Assembly (NCBI GenBank): GCA_018466975.1
Contig: CM031562.1
Coordinates: 2,418,001 to 2,482,000 of the forward strand
Direction of reading: 5' to 3'
DNA from: Sparassis latifolia
Taxonomy: Eukaryota; Basidiomycota; Agaricomycetes; Polyporales; Sparassidaceae
DNA length: 64,000 nt
Of the stretch, positions 1-12,829 are shown piece after piece; position 1 is the stretch's first letter; the number at the start of each line of letters is the position of its first letter. The translations under genes were made by a program, and so were the position numbers. The notes under the pieces are model-generated. The model searched no databases, was not told where the DNA came from, and worked only from the letters and a program-made list of their open reading frames with translations.

Positions 1-3000
1 GTCTGCCGGAAAGCCTGGCGGCGAACAAGATCGTCTTCATTGGACCACCGGGGAGCGCCATGAGAAGTCTCGGCGACAAGATTTCCAGTACGATCGTCGC
101 GCAGAGTGCTGACGTGCCCACCATGGCGTGGTCTGGGTCGGGAATTACGAAGACGACGCTGTCCGAGCAGGGCTTCGTTACCGTGCCAGACGACGCGTAT
201 CAGCAGGCGTGCGTGACGACGGTCGAGGATGGGAAGGCGAAGGCGGAGCAGATCGGGTATCCCGTGATGATCAAAGCTAGCGAGGGCGGTGGAGGCAAGG
301 GTATACGTATGGTCGCGGCTCCGGAAGGATTCAAGAACGCGTTTACCGCGGTCGCTGGTGAGATCCCAGGTATGTTCGGCGGCGTTTGGCTTGCTTTCGT
401 CATCGAACCCACTACTCGTAGGTTCTCCCATCTTCATTATGAAGCTTGCTGGGCAGGCTCGGCATCTGGAAGTGCAGCTTCTCGCCGATCAGTATGGCAA
501 CGCTATTTCTCTGTTCGGTCGTGACTGTTCGGTGCAGCGCCGTCACCAGAAGATCATTGAAGAAGCGCCGGTAACGATTGCGAAGCACGATACGTTTGAA
601 GAAATGGAGCGTGCTGCTGTGCGCTTGGCCAAGCTCGTGGGCTACGTCAGTGCCGGAACCGTTGAGTGTGAATTGTTCTTTTTCTTGAAAGCAACAAGGC
701 TTGGCACTGACGCGATGCACTGCGGTCAGACCTATACAGCCATGCAGAGGACGTCTTCCACTTCCTCGAGTTGAACCCTCGTCTGCAGGTCGAGCATCCG
801 ACGACGGAGATGGTCTCCGGAGTGAATTTACCTGCAGCACAGCTCCAGGTCGCGATGGGTATTCCGCTCCACCGTATTCGGCACATTCGGCAGCTCTATG
901 GCGTAGCACCGAACGGGACGTCTGAGATCGACTTTGATATGAAGAACCCCGACTCGAGCCAGGTGCAGAGGAAGCCTCAGCCGAAAGGTCACGTTGTTGC
1001 CGTGCGTATCACAGCCGAAAATCCTGATGCTGGATTCAAGCCATCGTCTGGATCGCTGCAAGAGCTCAATTTCCGGTCAAGCACCAACGTCTGGGGCTAC
1101 TTCTCTGTCGGTTCTACTGGCGGTCTGCACGAGTTTGCTGACTCTCAGTTTGGACACATTTTTGCCTACGGCGAGGATCGCGGGGAGAGTCGTAAGAACA
1201 TGGTCGTTGCCCTGAAGGAGCTCAGCATTCGCGGTGATTTCCGTACCACTGTCGAATATCTCATCAAGCTTCTTGAGCTGCAGGCATTCGAGGAGAACAC
1301 GATTACTACTGGCTGGTTGGACTCGCTCATCAGTGGCAAGCTGACGGCAGAACGCCCAGATACTAGTCTGGCTGTGATCTGTGGTGCCGTGACGAAGGCT
1401 CATATGGCGTCTGAGGCGTCATGGTCTGAGTACAAGCGTATCTTGGACAAAGGTCAGGTACCGTCTCGTGACATCTTGAAGACAGTCTTCGGCATCGACT
1501 TCATTTACGATAACGTGCGGTACTCTTTCACAGCAACACCTTCTTCCCTCACTACATGGACGTTGTATTTGAACGGTGGTCGCACGTTGGTGGGCGCTCG
1601 CCCTTTGGCAGATGGTGGCTTGCTGGTCTCCCTGGACGGGAAGAGTCACTCCATCTATTGGAGAGAAGATGTGGGCGCTCTGAGACTGATGGTCGACTCC
1701 AAGACCTGCCTGATTGAGCAAGAGAACGATCCCACTCAGCTTAGGAGCCCTAGTCCTGGGAAGCTTGTCCGTTTCTTGGTCGACAGTGGCGACCACATTG
1801 GTGCTGGAGAACCCTATGCCGAGATTGAGGTATTTATTATCATTCACGCGTCTTCCATTCTTCAACTGAACCGTCACTCTGCAGGTTATGAAGATGTACA
1901 TGCCTTTGGTCGCTTCCGAGGATGGTATTGTGCAGTTCGTGAAGCAACCAGGAATTAGCCTTGAACCTGGCGACATTCTTGGTATCCTTACCCTCGACGA
2001 CCCTGCCCGTGTCAGGCACGCGAAGCCTTTTGAGGGTCTGCTTCCAGCTCTAGGTACTCCAAGCGTCATCGGCAACAAGCCTCACCAGCGCCTCCGCTAT
2101 TACCTTAACATCTTGAACGACATCTTGGACGGTTTCGATAACCAAGCTATCATGGCGGCGACATTCAAGGACTTTGTCGCAGTTCTAGAGAACCCCGAGC
2201 TTCCTTTCTCTGAGGTCTTGGCCATTCTGTCATCCCTGTCGGGACGTATGCCGACCAAGTTAGAAGAGGCTGTTCGTGCGGCAATCGAGACCGCACATGC
2301 GAAGGGAGACGCAGCTGAGTTCCCCGGCGTCCGGATTAAGAGACTTCTCGAACATTTCATGGAGGACAACATCCGCGCACAAGATCGGCCCATGTTCCGC
2401 ACACAGCTGGGCCCGTTGTTCGATATTGTGGATCGTTATCAGAGTGGATTGAAGGCTCATGAAACCAGCATGGTTGCTGGGCTGCTGGCTCGTTACGAAG
2501 AGGCGGAGAAGCTGTTCGGAGGCAGCATCGAGGCACGCGTGCTTACACTCCGAGAACAACACAAGGATGATCTCGACAAAGTCGTGTCGCTGGTCCTTAG
2601 CCACATCATGGCGCATCGTAAGGGACGACTCATCATGATGATCTTGGATCATATCAAAGGTCATTCTTCGTCAGTGTCCAACCCAGAGAGTAAACTCCAT
2701 CAAGTCTTGCAAGGGCTCGCTGCACTCGAGGCTAGGTACGTCCTGAAGGTGGTCCAAAGCTGAGATGGTGGCATAATAATATTACCGTAGATCGTCTGCG
2801 CAGGTTGCTCTGAAGGCTCGCGAGGTGCTCATTTCGTGCCAGATGCCATCATATGATGACCGCAAGGTACAAATGGAGGGCATCCTCAACGCTTCTGTTA
2901 CGAACAGCTTCTATGGAGAGCAGGGAAGCGGAATCAAGTAAGACTCATGGCTCACCCCAAGGAAACTCTATCTAACCCATTCCGTCAGGACGCCATCTGC

Positions 3001-6000
3001 GGACGTACTGAGGGAGCTCATTGATTCCAGACATACCGTGTACGATGTCTTGCCGACATTCTTCAACTACGCTGACCCATGGGTCACACTTGGTATGTAA
3101 TTCATACTTTCTAAACGTTACATAGCTGAACTATTAATGCAGCTGCATTTGAGGTCTACGTAAGGCGTGCGTACAAGGCTTACACGTTGCTTTCCGTCGA
3201 CTACGAGGAAGGCGATGGTCTGGACGACGGTGATGGTCCAAACGTCGTGACTTGGCGATTCAACCTCCCTCAGTCCCACTCGCCTCCTACCACGCCTCAT
3301 CTGTGAGCGACCTTACGTACATGATCGCTCGACACCAGAAGCAGCCCCTGCGACATGGTGCCATTGCATCCTTCCCCAACTTTGCAGCCCTTTCGCGGGG
3401 ATTCGATAAGGTTGCCGGCGCGTTGCCCTTGTTCGATATCCACGAGTACCGCCAACGCTACGGCGACAACGACCAGTCGCCTAACGTGCTGAACATGGCG
3501 TTGCGCATCTTCAACCCTACTGATGACATGTCGGAGGATACATGGTATCAAAATATTCACGCATTGGTGAACGAGAGGAAGGACATTTTGGCCCGCCGCG
3601 GCATCCGCCGTGCTTCGGTCCTCTTGTGCAAACCAGGACTATACCCGCTCTACTTCACGTTCCGCGATGTGGGATCCTCTTGGGAGGAAGAGCAGGCAAT
3701 TCGTCACATTGAACCTGCCCTCGCGTTCCAGTTGGAACTTACTCGGTTGTCGAATTACAACCTCACGCCATGCTTTACCGAGAGCAAGCAGATACATATT
3801 TACCACGCAGTCGCTCGCGAGAACCAGTTGGACAGCAGATTCTTCATTCGGGCTTTGGTGCGGCCAGGTCGTATCAAGGGCGACATTAATACAGCTCAAT
3901 ACCTGATCTCTGAGACAGATCGCCTTGTCACAAGTATTCTGGACGCGTTGGTGGTTGTGTCGGCTCAATACAAGAATGCCGATATGAATCACATCTTCAT
4001 GAACTTCATCTACAATCTTCCAGTCACCTATGAGGACGTGCTCACAGCTATCTCCGGCTTCATCGAGCGACATGGCAAGAGGCTATGGCGTCTACATGTC
4101 ACCGCGTCTGAGATTCGCATGGTTCTGGAGGACAGCGAGGGCAATGTAACCCCGATCCGCTGTATCATAGAGAACGTGTCAGGCTTCATTGTCAACTACC
4201 ACGGGTATCAAGAGATCACGACTGACAAGGGTATCACAATCCTCAAGTCGATTGGCGAGAAAGGCCCTCTCCATCTGCAGCCCGTCCACCAACCATACCC
4301 CACTAAGGAGTCGTTGCAACCGAAGCGCTACCAGGCCCACCTCATTGGTACTACCTATGCTTACGACTTCCCCGATCTCTTCTCAAAAGCCTTGAGCAAC
4401 GTGTGGGTTAAAGCTCGCGATCGCAACCCTTCCCTGTCGTTGCCCAAGAGGGTGCTGGAGCCCAAAGAACTCGTCTTAGATGAGAACGATCAATTGCAGG
4501 AAGTCGACCGAGCGCCGGGCAACAATACCTGTGGTATGGTAGGATGGGTCTTCACCATGCGGACGCCCGAGTATCAAAGTGGTCGTCGTGTCGTTGTGAT
4601 CGCCAACGATATCACATACAAGATTGGTTCCTTCGGACCTCAGGAGGACCAGTTCTTCTATCTGGCCTCGCAATATGCACGCGAACATGGTCTGCCTCGC
4701 ATTTACCTTTCTGCGAACTCAGGTGCTCGTATCGGCTTGGGTGAAGAAGCGATGAATATGTTCTCATGTGCTTGGAACGACCCAAATCATCCAGAGAAGG
4801 GCTTCGACTATCTCTACCTCACACACGAGAGTTTCCTCAAGTTGCAAGAAAAGGCTGCGGGTGCTGTGCGCACGGTCGAGATTGAGGTCGATGGCGAAGT
4901 TCGTCATAAGATCACCGACATTATCGGCCTTCAAGATGGTCTTGGTGTTGAATGCTTGAAAGGATCAGGTTTGATTGCTGGTGAAACCTCTCGTGCGTAC
5001 GACGATATCTTCACAATCACACTCGTTACCGCCCGTTCCGTCGGTATCGGCGCCTATCTCGTTCGTCTTGGTGAACGCGCTGTCCAGGTGGAAGGTCAAC
5101 CAATCATCCTCACTGGTGCCCCTGCTCTGAATAAGGTCCTTGGACGTGAGGTCTACACGTCCAATCTGCAGCTTGGTGGTACCCAGATCATGTACAAAAA
5201 CGGTGTCTCCCATCTTACCGCGAGTAGTGACTTGGAAGGTGCTACGCACATCCTTGAGTGGTTGTCGTATGTGCCTGAGGTTAAAGGTGGACCCCTACCC
5301 ATTCTCGATTCAGTTGACTCATGGGACCGCGATATCGCCTACACCCCACCCAAGGGCCCATACGATCCGAGGTGGTTCATTGGAGGCAAGACAGACGAGT
5401 CTACTTCAGAGTGGATGTCTGGCTTCTTCGACAAGGGTTCGTTCCAGGAGACGTTGAGTGGTTGGGCTCAGACAGTTGTCGTCGGACGTGCTCGTCTTGG
5501 AGGCATCCCCATGGGTGTCATTGCGGTTGAGACGCGCACCATCGAGCGTGTGACTCCTGCTGACCCTGCCAATCCTACTTCGTTCGAGCAGCGTATCATG
5601 GAGGCCGGCCAAGTTTGGTACCCGAACTCAGCTTACAAGACTGCTCAGGCCATCTTCGATTTCAACCGGGAAGGCTTACCGCTGATCGTTTTCGCCAACT
5701 GGCGTGGGTTCTCCGGTGGGCAGCAGGACATGTATGATGAAATTCTGAAGCAAGGCTCGAAAATCGTCGATGGTCTGTCGAGCTACAAGCAGCCAGTGTT
5801 CGTCTACATTGTTCCCAATGGCGAATTACGTGGTGGCGCCTGGGTAGTGCTCGACCCCTCCATCAACTCTGAGCAAATGGAGATGTACGCTGATGTCGAC
5901 GCTCGCGCCGGTGTCCTTGAGCCGGAGGGTATTGTTGAGATCAAGATGCGTCGTGATAAGATCCTGAAGCTCATGGAACGGATGGATTCCACGTATGCTT

Positions 6001-6689
6001 CGCTCAAAAAAGATAGCGCAGATTCTACGAAGGAGGAGGAGGAGCGCACAGCCGCTCTTGACGCTATGTCTGACAGAGAGTCGCTCTTGCAACCCACTTA
6101 CAAGCAGATCGCTCTTCTATACGCAGATCTTCATGAGTGAGTGTACTTGACTGTTTGGGAGTACCATTCTGACTTTCCGTAGCCGCACCGGGCGTATGGA
6201 AGCGAAAGGTTGTGCAACGCCGATGGTCTGGAAAGACGCACGAAGGCGATTCTATTGGGCAGTGCGCGCGAAGATCGCTCGTTCTGCTGCGATGGCGCAG
6301 CTAGCCGAAGCAAGCCCGGATTCATCCTCTGAATATCGATCTCGTCTGTTGGAGTCCCTGGCCGGCATCAGTGCTACGACAGACCGTCGTGTAGTCGCGG
6401 AGACCCTTGAGGCATTAGATTTAACGGCTACCATTGCACAGCTGAAGGCTGATCACCTGATGCGGAGGATGTTGGCACTCGCACACATAGATCGCAAAGC
6501 CACGTTGGACGCTTTGGTCCGGCTAGTTGATAATCTCGCTGATGACGAGAAGACGAGTCTCGTCAATGTGCTGCAGAGTTCCAGTCGCTCTCCAGGTTCG
6601 TTAGTATTTTCATCCAATTATCCTGATTTTGGAACTGACATTTATTTTGACGTGCAGGTCCACCATCCTACTCAAATGTCGCCGCTTGA
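1..6689 (+). CDS. ACC1: Acetyl-CoA carboxylase, 5' partial
   Basis: Cytosolic multidomain enzyme that carboxylates acetyl-CoA to malonyl-CoA, the first committed step of fatty acid synthesis. The window opens inside the biotin carboxylase domain; the reading frame is open from base 3. Visible in order: ATP-grasp loop ([12 protein letters not shown]), biotin carboxylase core ([14 protein letters not shown]), the biotin attachment motif VMKMYMPL (about 1888), the long central region, then the carboxyltransferase halves ([33 protein letters not shown]). Several short introns interrupt it, for example after the GTVE/YLYSHAED junction and just before VMKM. The last coding exon is tiny: an intron starting GTTCGT after position 6596 splices to 6658 and ends [10 protein letters not shown] plus TGA at 6687-6689. 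Near 3290-3305 the frame changes between SPPTTP and SVSDLTYM with no obvious intron, so one base seems missing. The identification is certain; exact exon borders are inferred. Confidence 0.96.
3285..3310 (+). other. Apparent frameshift in the ACC1 linker
   Basis: Upstream the carboxylase is read as [21 protein letters not shown] and then meets TGA at 3304-3306; downstream the conserved [13 protein letters not shown] is read in the -1 frame. Both flanks match the carboxylase family, so coding sequence crosses the shift. The linker here is also shorter than I remember in other fungi. A lost base in the assembly is the simplest explanation because the gene is essential. Confidence 0.7.
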
Positions 6690-6931
6690 CGTTCTTCGTG
6701 ATTTTCGCATCCACATGCTTTGTTGCTTTCAAGAATGGTTGTAGCAGTATAATTCTCCGTTGGGCACCTTCCCGAGGTTTGGTACCGTATGAATGTTAGA
6801 CTCGTCAATTGCAATGCACTTGTTCCTACACGTAATGCTAAGGCTAATTAATTACTCACGGCGAGCGGCTAAGGTCGTGGCGAGTGAATACTGTAGCTAC
6901 AAATCCTATCTATCCATCAGTAGGTGTTCAG

Positions 6932-9042
6932 CTATACGTCTCGGTTGACAGTCGCCACATCCGACGACGCGGCTGTCTTCTCCTCGTCAGTAATCTGCTT
7001 CTTGTTATCGTTTAGACCGAAATTGACGTCCGTGCTCTGTCTCATGGGGATCTCCTTGAGGATGAAGACTGACAGAAGCCCCAGGCCCGCGATGCCAATC
7101 ATCGTCTTCCAGATAACACTCATACTTGTTGCGAAGGCAGCGCGCACCTCAGACCGGAGCGGTTCAGGAAGCGAGCCGATCTGCGGGATGGCGGCGTACG
7201 CGATTTCGGACCCCTGTGGAAATTGGGCAACGAAGGCGGCCGGTAACTTCTTTTTCAATTCGTTCTGCAGGATTGTGCCTGCGATGGCGATGCCCCAGGT
7301 CTGTGTTCGATGCATGAGCAGATTTGCATATATTATCTATCGAAATGATGCGCTTCACCTGAGCGAACGCGCGGCAGAACGCGAAGAACGCCAGTGCGCC
7401 TGCTGTCCGCTCGACGGGCAGAGGCGCCAACGTTGGGAAAACGGTGGATGAGAACTGTGCGATGTCCGTGAACGGATGGCCCATCAATTCATCCCATTCT
7501 ACTCACCAGGATCCCAGTACCCGCGGCAGCGAGGATTTGATATCCGACCCAACGCGAGGTGCTGTTGGTCGCCCTGAGCAGTGACAATGTACCAAATCCG
7601 ACGACGCTGAACACCCATCCTGCGAGGTTGATTGGACGGTAAGTGTTCGTTACTACGACCACCACGCCAGCGATGACGGCGAATGGCGCGATAACTAGTG
7701 CACTCGGGAACATGTCAATTCCAGAACGGATAGGATCTGCGCCGAGACACGCTTGGAAAAACACGGGCAGATAGTCTTTCAAGGGCAGATTTTTGTCAGG
7801 CACGCACAAACATACAAGACTTGAGCTGACTCACAGATGATAGTGATGCTAGTGATTCCGTGGAAGAATGTCATGAGAAATCTGAAGGGAGATGTCGGCA
7901 TGACGCATCCGCAGAGTGCGAAAACATGGACATACCCGCCAAGGCTCGTTCGATTGTTGACAACGTCCCATGGAATGGTAGGTTTCGCAGGCACTTTGGC
8001 TTCATACACGAAGAAGACGCCAATGAGCGCGAGCCCAATAATCAACATCGCCAGGACTCGAGCAGAGTTCCATGGGTAGGCGATACCGCCCCAGGTGAGA
8101 GCAATGACGACGAGCGTAGAGCCGGCCATGATAATCACGTTGCCTCTGTAGTGCGTTAGTTGTTGTCGCGTGAACAAGAGGACGAGAATACTGACATCCA
8201 GTCAATACGCGACAGCTTCTGCTTGATAGATCCATGCGGAGTACGGACGCGTAAGAATATGACCACGAGGGTGAAAGAGACTCCTGTGAGTGGTAGATTG
8301 ATGACTATTTCGGGAGAGCATTAGGAAAGTCTCGCTGGGATACTAGCAGCGGTTGGACGACTTACAAAAGATCCACCTCCATGACGCCTTCTGGGCAAGA
8401 GCTCCTCCCTGAAGCCGTCGATAAATTTCACGATTATCCTGCGAGCAGAAAACCATACTTACAATTGGAGGACCGATGGCGCTAGCAAAAGCCCAGGTTA
8501 AACCAATGAAGCCTTGGTACGTTCCGCGTTCGGCAAGAGGTACAAGGTCGGAGACGATGATCTCGGTCAAGTTGAGAATCCCGCCACCGCCGATACCCTG
8601 AACGGCTGGTTTTATTGCATACTGTGAGCATCAAATTTGTATCACTAGCGTGTTGCATACCTCGCGCGCCAATAAGCATTGCCATGCTCTGCGAAGCCCC
8701 CGACAACGCACTGCCCAAGGAAAAAACTGCGATGGAAATCAACATGACAGGTCTGCGACCGAAGATATCCGCCAGTCCACCGGACAAGGGGAGAAAGGCC
8801 GTGCTGGTGAGGGCATACGCGGAACCGACCCAAGAGAAGTCGTTTCCGCCGTGGAGGTCATTGGTTATAGTCGGGAGTGCAGTGGAGACGGCGGTGAGAT
8901 CAAGCGCACTTAGGAAAGTAGAGGCGGTGATTGCGACGAAGGACAACCAGAAGGCAGAACCCTTCTTCGTCCTAGGTTCGACGACCTCAGAAGCGGACAA
9001 AGGTGGGGGTTCCTCGATGATAGTTGACTGCGGACTAGACAT
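6932..9042 (-). CDS. MFS multidrug exporter (DHA2/14-TM type), copy 1
   Basis: Predicted plasma-membrane proton antiporter of the major facilitator superfamily; substrate unknown. The ATG at 9040-9042 begins MSSPQSTIIEEPPPL, a short cytosolic tail, followed by KKGSAFWLSFVAI and the first membrane segment. Motif A is clear (SGGLADIFGRRPVM) and motif C appears as AFASAIGPPI. Later exons give WRWIF, the hydrophobic AGSTLVVIALTWGGIAYPW, the loop YRPINLAGW, and a C-terminal tail ending VATVNRDV with TAG at 6932-6934. Roughly eight to ten exons are separated by short introns. It converges on ACC1 with about 240 bp between stops. A close paralogue lies on the same strand at 34.0-36.2 kb. The family call is firm; drug or mycotoxin specificity cannot be inferred. 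Confidence 0.9.
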
Positions 9043-11300
9043 GTAGAGCAGAACGAATGATGGGTATTATCGTGCATCCTGGTAGTCAGGATTATATAAA
9101 TACGTTACAGTGGACATACACTGTGGAGGCTCCGCTGCCGTCCGCAGCCTTGCCGCAGCGACTAGTGCCTGCAGCGAGGGCCCTTGATTCGTAAGACCGC
9201 GGAGGTATCAGCGTAAGGCGGTTTGCACGTCGTTCCGCTAGATGACGCAGGCGTCTTGCACCGCTTGTCTTGGCAATATCAGCCTTGGCCGAAGACCGAT
9301 ACCGCATTTCTCGGAAACAGCTTTCGTTGGTTGGCTCTTCCGCGGAAAGTGACGTCGATCCCCGTAGCCCCTAAAAGTAGCACGCCAACCAGAAGCAGAG
9401 AGGCCAGAGCTCCCGCTGCACCCGCCTGAACGGTAGCGGAAGCTGACGTGTCACTGTGGCGGGACCATCTGGCCCTCTCAGAAAAATTCGTAATCCGTCC
9501 AACTCCTCAGGCCTCAGGCCTCAGTATCGGGGTTTCTGAAATTTGAGAGGGTTCGCATCCGTTTTCTCTACTGATTGTTCAGTGGATCATGGAAATGGAT
9601 GGAGTCCGTGTTCCTGTTCCCGGCGTCCTTTCGATCATACCGCACTTCGTTGTTATCTCTACCCACACCCATCAGCGCTCCGGGTCGCAGTATGCACTGC
9701 AGAGCCTTTCAAAACAATGAGACGGAAACTGGCTGTCAAAATAACACTTACTTATCAGTTGCCGAGCTTCCACTCAGGAGTTTCTTTAAGGATTTGAATG
9801 AACCAAGCATTGTGAAATAATGTGACAGTGTAAATCAGAGAACGATTCTGACTCTCGGCGGAGGCGACGCGCGTTCCTAAACTTGGATTGCCTTATCCGG
9901 CCTCCGTGATTTGAGGATTTGACCGGAAAGGGAATCACTTGTCTGCCAAATGTGCTTTCACCTTGCGACATCTTCGATGTTTAAAACAGAGTACATCTGC
10001 GGCGCACGTCTGCACAACTCTGGGATGAAGAGCGCAAGAAGAGCGTGTCGTATTGGCAGTCTCCTTATAGTGGTAGGGTCTGCCGGAAATTAAATAAATT
10101 AAATGAAATTAAGAGCGTGTCACTAGAAATTTGGCACGTGGGGGAGCTGAGAAAGCTGAGAAAGCGATCGATAGCTATTTCATTAACGAGCGCTCCGGCT
10201 TTCTCGGAAACACTATCCGCCTCCCGCGCGCAGCGGGTACACGCGTCCTCCATGGCCAGTCATCTTCGCGACCGTTGCGGCATGAGTGCCCATCCTGTAG
10301 GCATCAAGCACCATCGAGCAAGCGAGCTGTCCGGTTTACCCCATCCCTCAGGTATGCACATTCACTGAGACTCGTTGCAGCTCCCACACCGAGTCGACAC
10401 CACTCTCGTAAACAATCAAGTACTCATTGGGTCACTTTCCTGCAGCCACCGTCCCGCATTGACTTCTTGCACCACCTGTTTGTATTTCTCCCGCCCATCA
10501 AGGACTACGAAAGTACTCTCCCAGAGCTGCTTGTCGTGATCCAGGTGGCGCTCGAGGGGAACATCTGCAAGCAAGCAATCATGGACGGCTTGAACCGCGG
10601 ATTGACGAGGTACGGCGACAGTTTCTGGGCCAGGCATTGCGACTCCTCTGCGATTTCACGAGACTGGAGTCTCCGAGGCACCTGAAAGTGTTTCCTTATT
10701 GAAAGGTCTATCCTGTGTACGTACTATTCATCAGTTGATGACCGCAGGCTAATCTCCGTTCGTGGTTTAGATCGAAACACTTGGTGTCTCCAGCTCCCCA
10801 GTACTCGGTGGATTCTCGCCTCGTTGTGCGCTGCGAGCCTACAAATGCTCGACAGATTTAAAGGGTGAAAATGTGACCCACCGACGGTGTTCGTCTTCTA
10901 AGACTCTGTGTCAACATTGGTCGATTCCGCGCTTTTGAATCTTTGTGTGACGGGTGTTCTGCTCGTTGCTGCTGTGTTGATATCTTGCCCATTTGTACGT
11001 GTTCTGCTTGAACATCTGATTGCCCCTACGTCGTGACAGTCTCGTATCACCGCGGTCGACATCGCTGCTCACAGATAAGCCCACGATCCGCACAGCCACG
11101 GCGATGCCACCACTGCTGCAGCAGCTCACGGAGCGCAAGCCGGAGACGCTCGATTACCTCAGTGTTTCGTACGGACTGATGCCGCAGCTTCTGAGGTATG
11201 GCATCGCCGGTGTGTTCACAGCATGTCCTTCCGTGCTGATGCCATTGTAGGTTCCGGAAGGGGTTAGGTTAGTTAGGTTGCATGCCAGTGTGCGGGCGCG
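9043..11300. other. Gene-poor stretch upstream of MFS copy 1
   Basis: Several ORFs of 60-180 codons occur here on both strands, but none shows a recognisable domain, splice-supported extension or conserved motif. The first part (9043-9300) must hold the MFS copy 1 promoter. The longest ORF (10131-10685, +) contains a hydrophobic LHHLFVFLPPI stretch but nothing I can assign. I see no RNA gene. Confidence 0.4.
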
Positions 11301-11304
11301 GGTA

Positions 11305-11398
11305 CGTGCACAGGCGGGGGTGGGCGAGCGTGCATGGGCAGGGGTGCGCAGGGGCGCGGGCGCGGGGGCGGGCGTGGGAGCGGGCGCGGAGCAGGTCG
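11305..11398 (+). repeat. G-run cluster, possible G-quadruplex DNA
   Basis: About 90 bases very rich in G on the + strand with many runs of three to five G separated by one to six bases (for example GGCGGGGGTGGG, GCGGGGGCGGGCGTGGG). It is preceded at 11258-11280 by TTAGGTTAGTTAGG-like sequence that resembles, but does not repeat, fungal telomere units. The GC-rich, purine-skewed tract has no coding signature. Confidence 0.6.
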
Positions 11399-11399
11399 A

Positions 11400-12829
11400 A
11401 GTAGATCGCGCGATGTCGCGGGAGCTCGCACGACGGCGAGGGTGCTCACACGACGTCGAGTGTAGTCACAGTGTATTAAATCACGACAATACAACTATTA
11501 TACAGCGGCTTAAAATTCGATTAGATGCGAAATCCCTCGATTCTCCTGCTTGGCACCGTGCTAGCCTGCGACCACATTTGATTGGGCTCGCTCGAGATCG
11601 CATATAGTCCACATTCTCGCAGCTGGTCGCAGCTGGTCACAGCCACGACCTCGTGCGACTTGCTGCGACCTCGCAAGACGCGTTTTCCACTGGGTATCAA
11701 GTGTCAAGCAACAGCCAAGTTCGCCTTTCATCTGATGGTGTATTGCTCTGGCAGTGCCCCATTTTACCTACCATTTATGGATGATTTCGTGGATGAACGT
11801 GAACGGCAAAGTGCATGTTTTCACGCAAAAAATTCTCCGCTGAGCACAGCTGCTGGGCCTGTCGCAAGCGGCGATGGGGCGCTCTTTTGCTTCCCTCGAT
11901 CAACACCCCTCCCCGACACATAAATTTCTCCAGCTATCACAAGAACAAAAATAACAAGAAGAACAAAAAAACGGCCGCAACATTTTATAACGCAAGAACA
12001 GAAGACAATACGTTCCGACGGCGATGTTATGGCCGTGGCGACTGGCATGGGCGACATCGACTGGTGGCGATAACCTCTAGACATTGGCGACCATCAACGC
12101 AATTAATGAGAATGTACAAGGCAACGCGCTCACTACCGGCGCACTGTCGAAACCATTTTAATTGCCATCTTCACTTTCGTCACTCTTTTGCTACGATCCC
12201 CTCGCTCCTTTATCGTTCGCGCTCGACAATCGCGTGAAACCAACCTTCCCCTTCCCCTTTTACTACTTCAACCTTTTTCTCGACGGTGGACAGAGCCTGC
12301 AGCAGGGGCATCCGTCCAGGTGCGGACCTTTTCGTGGTCCTCGGGATAAATATCACCTCGTCGTTTGTGGCGGATGAAACCCTCTCACGCCGAATTCCCC
12401 GTTCGCTGTCTCTTATACGGTTTTCTCCATGGCTTTCGTTCAACCGAAGCTCAGTTGGGACTCTGTATGCCCATCGAAAGTCTCGGGACAAACAAATTGA
12501 AATTTAATCATTTAGACGCGTTGTTTGGACGTGTTGACGCGTGCCTATTCATCACGTGCAAAACTCTTCGCGAGGGTCCCGTGACGCTCACCCTCAGTCC
12601 ACTCATTGGAATTTTATGTCCCTGTCTCTCTCTCCGTTCTGAACCACAGGACATCGCAGAAACGTTCCTTGCTGCTACCAAGCAACAGATAATTTTTTAT
12701 ATTTATCTGCCAAATCCTGCCATCGCCAGCAGCATCGTGGTCACCAGTACCATATCCGCGGAACCGTAACTACTGCTCTCACTCAACGCTCGCCGTATAT
12801 TCTCTTCACGTTATTTGACACCTAGCGAA
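11400..12829. other. Noncoding stretch before the 12.8-kb gene
   Basis: No supported gene. It includes a short tract of GCAGCTGGTC-like repeats (about 11618-11640), an A-rich tract (11938-11975) and pyrimidine-rich sequence just before the next start codon, as expected for a fungal promoter and 5' leader. Confidence 0.4.

Noticed and set aside
11258..11280. True interstitial telomere repeat
   Set aside because: Only a few imperfect TTAGG-like units; below what I would call a repeat.
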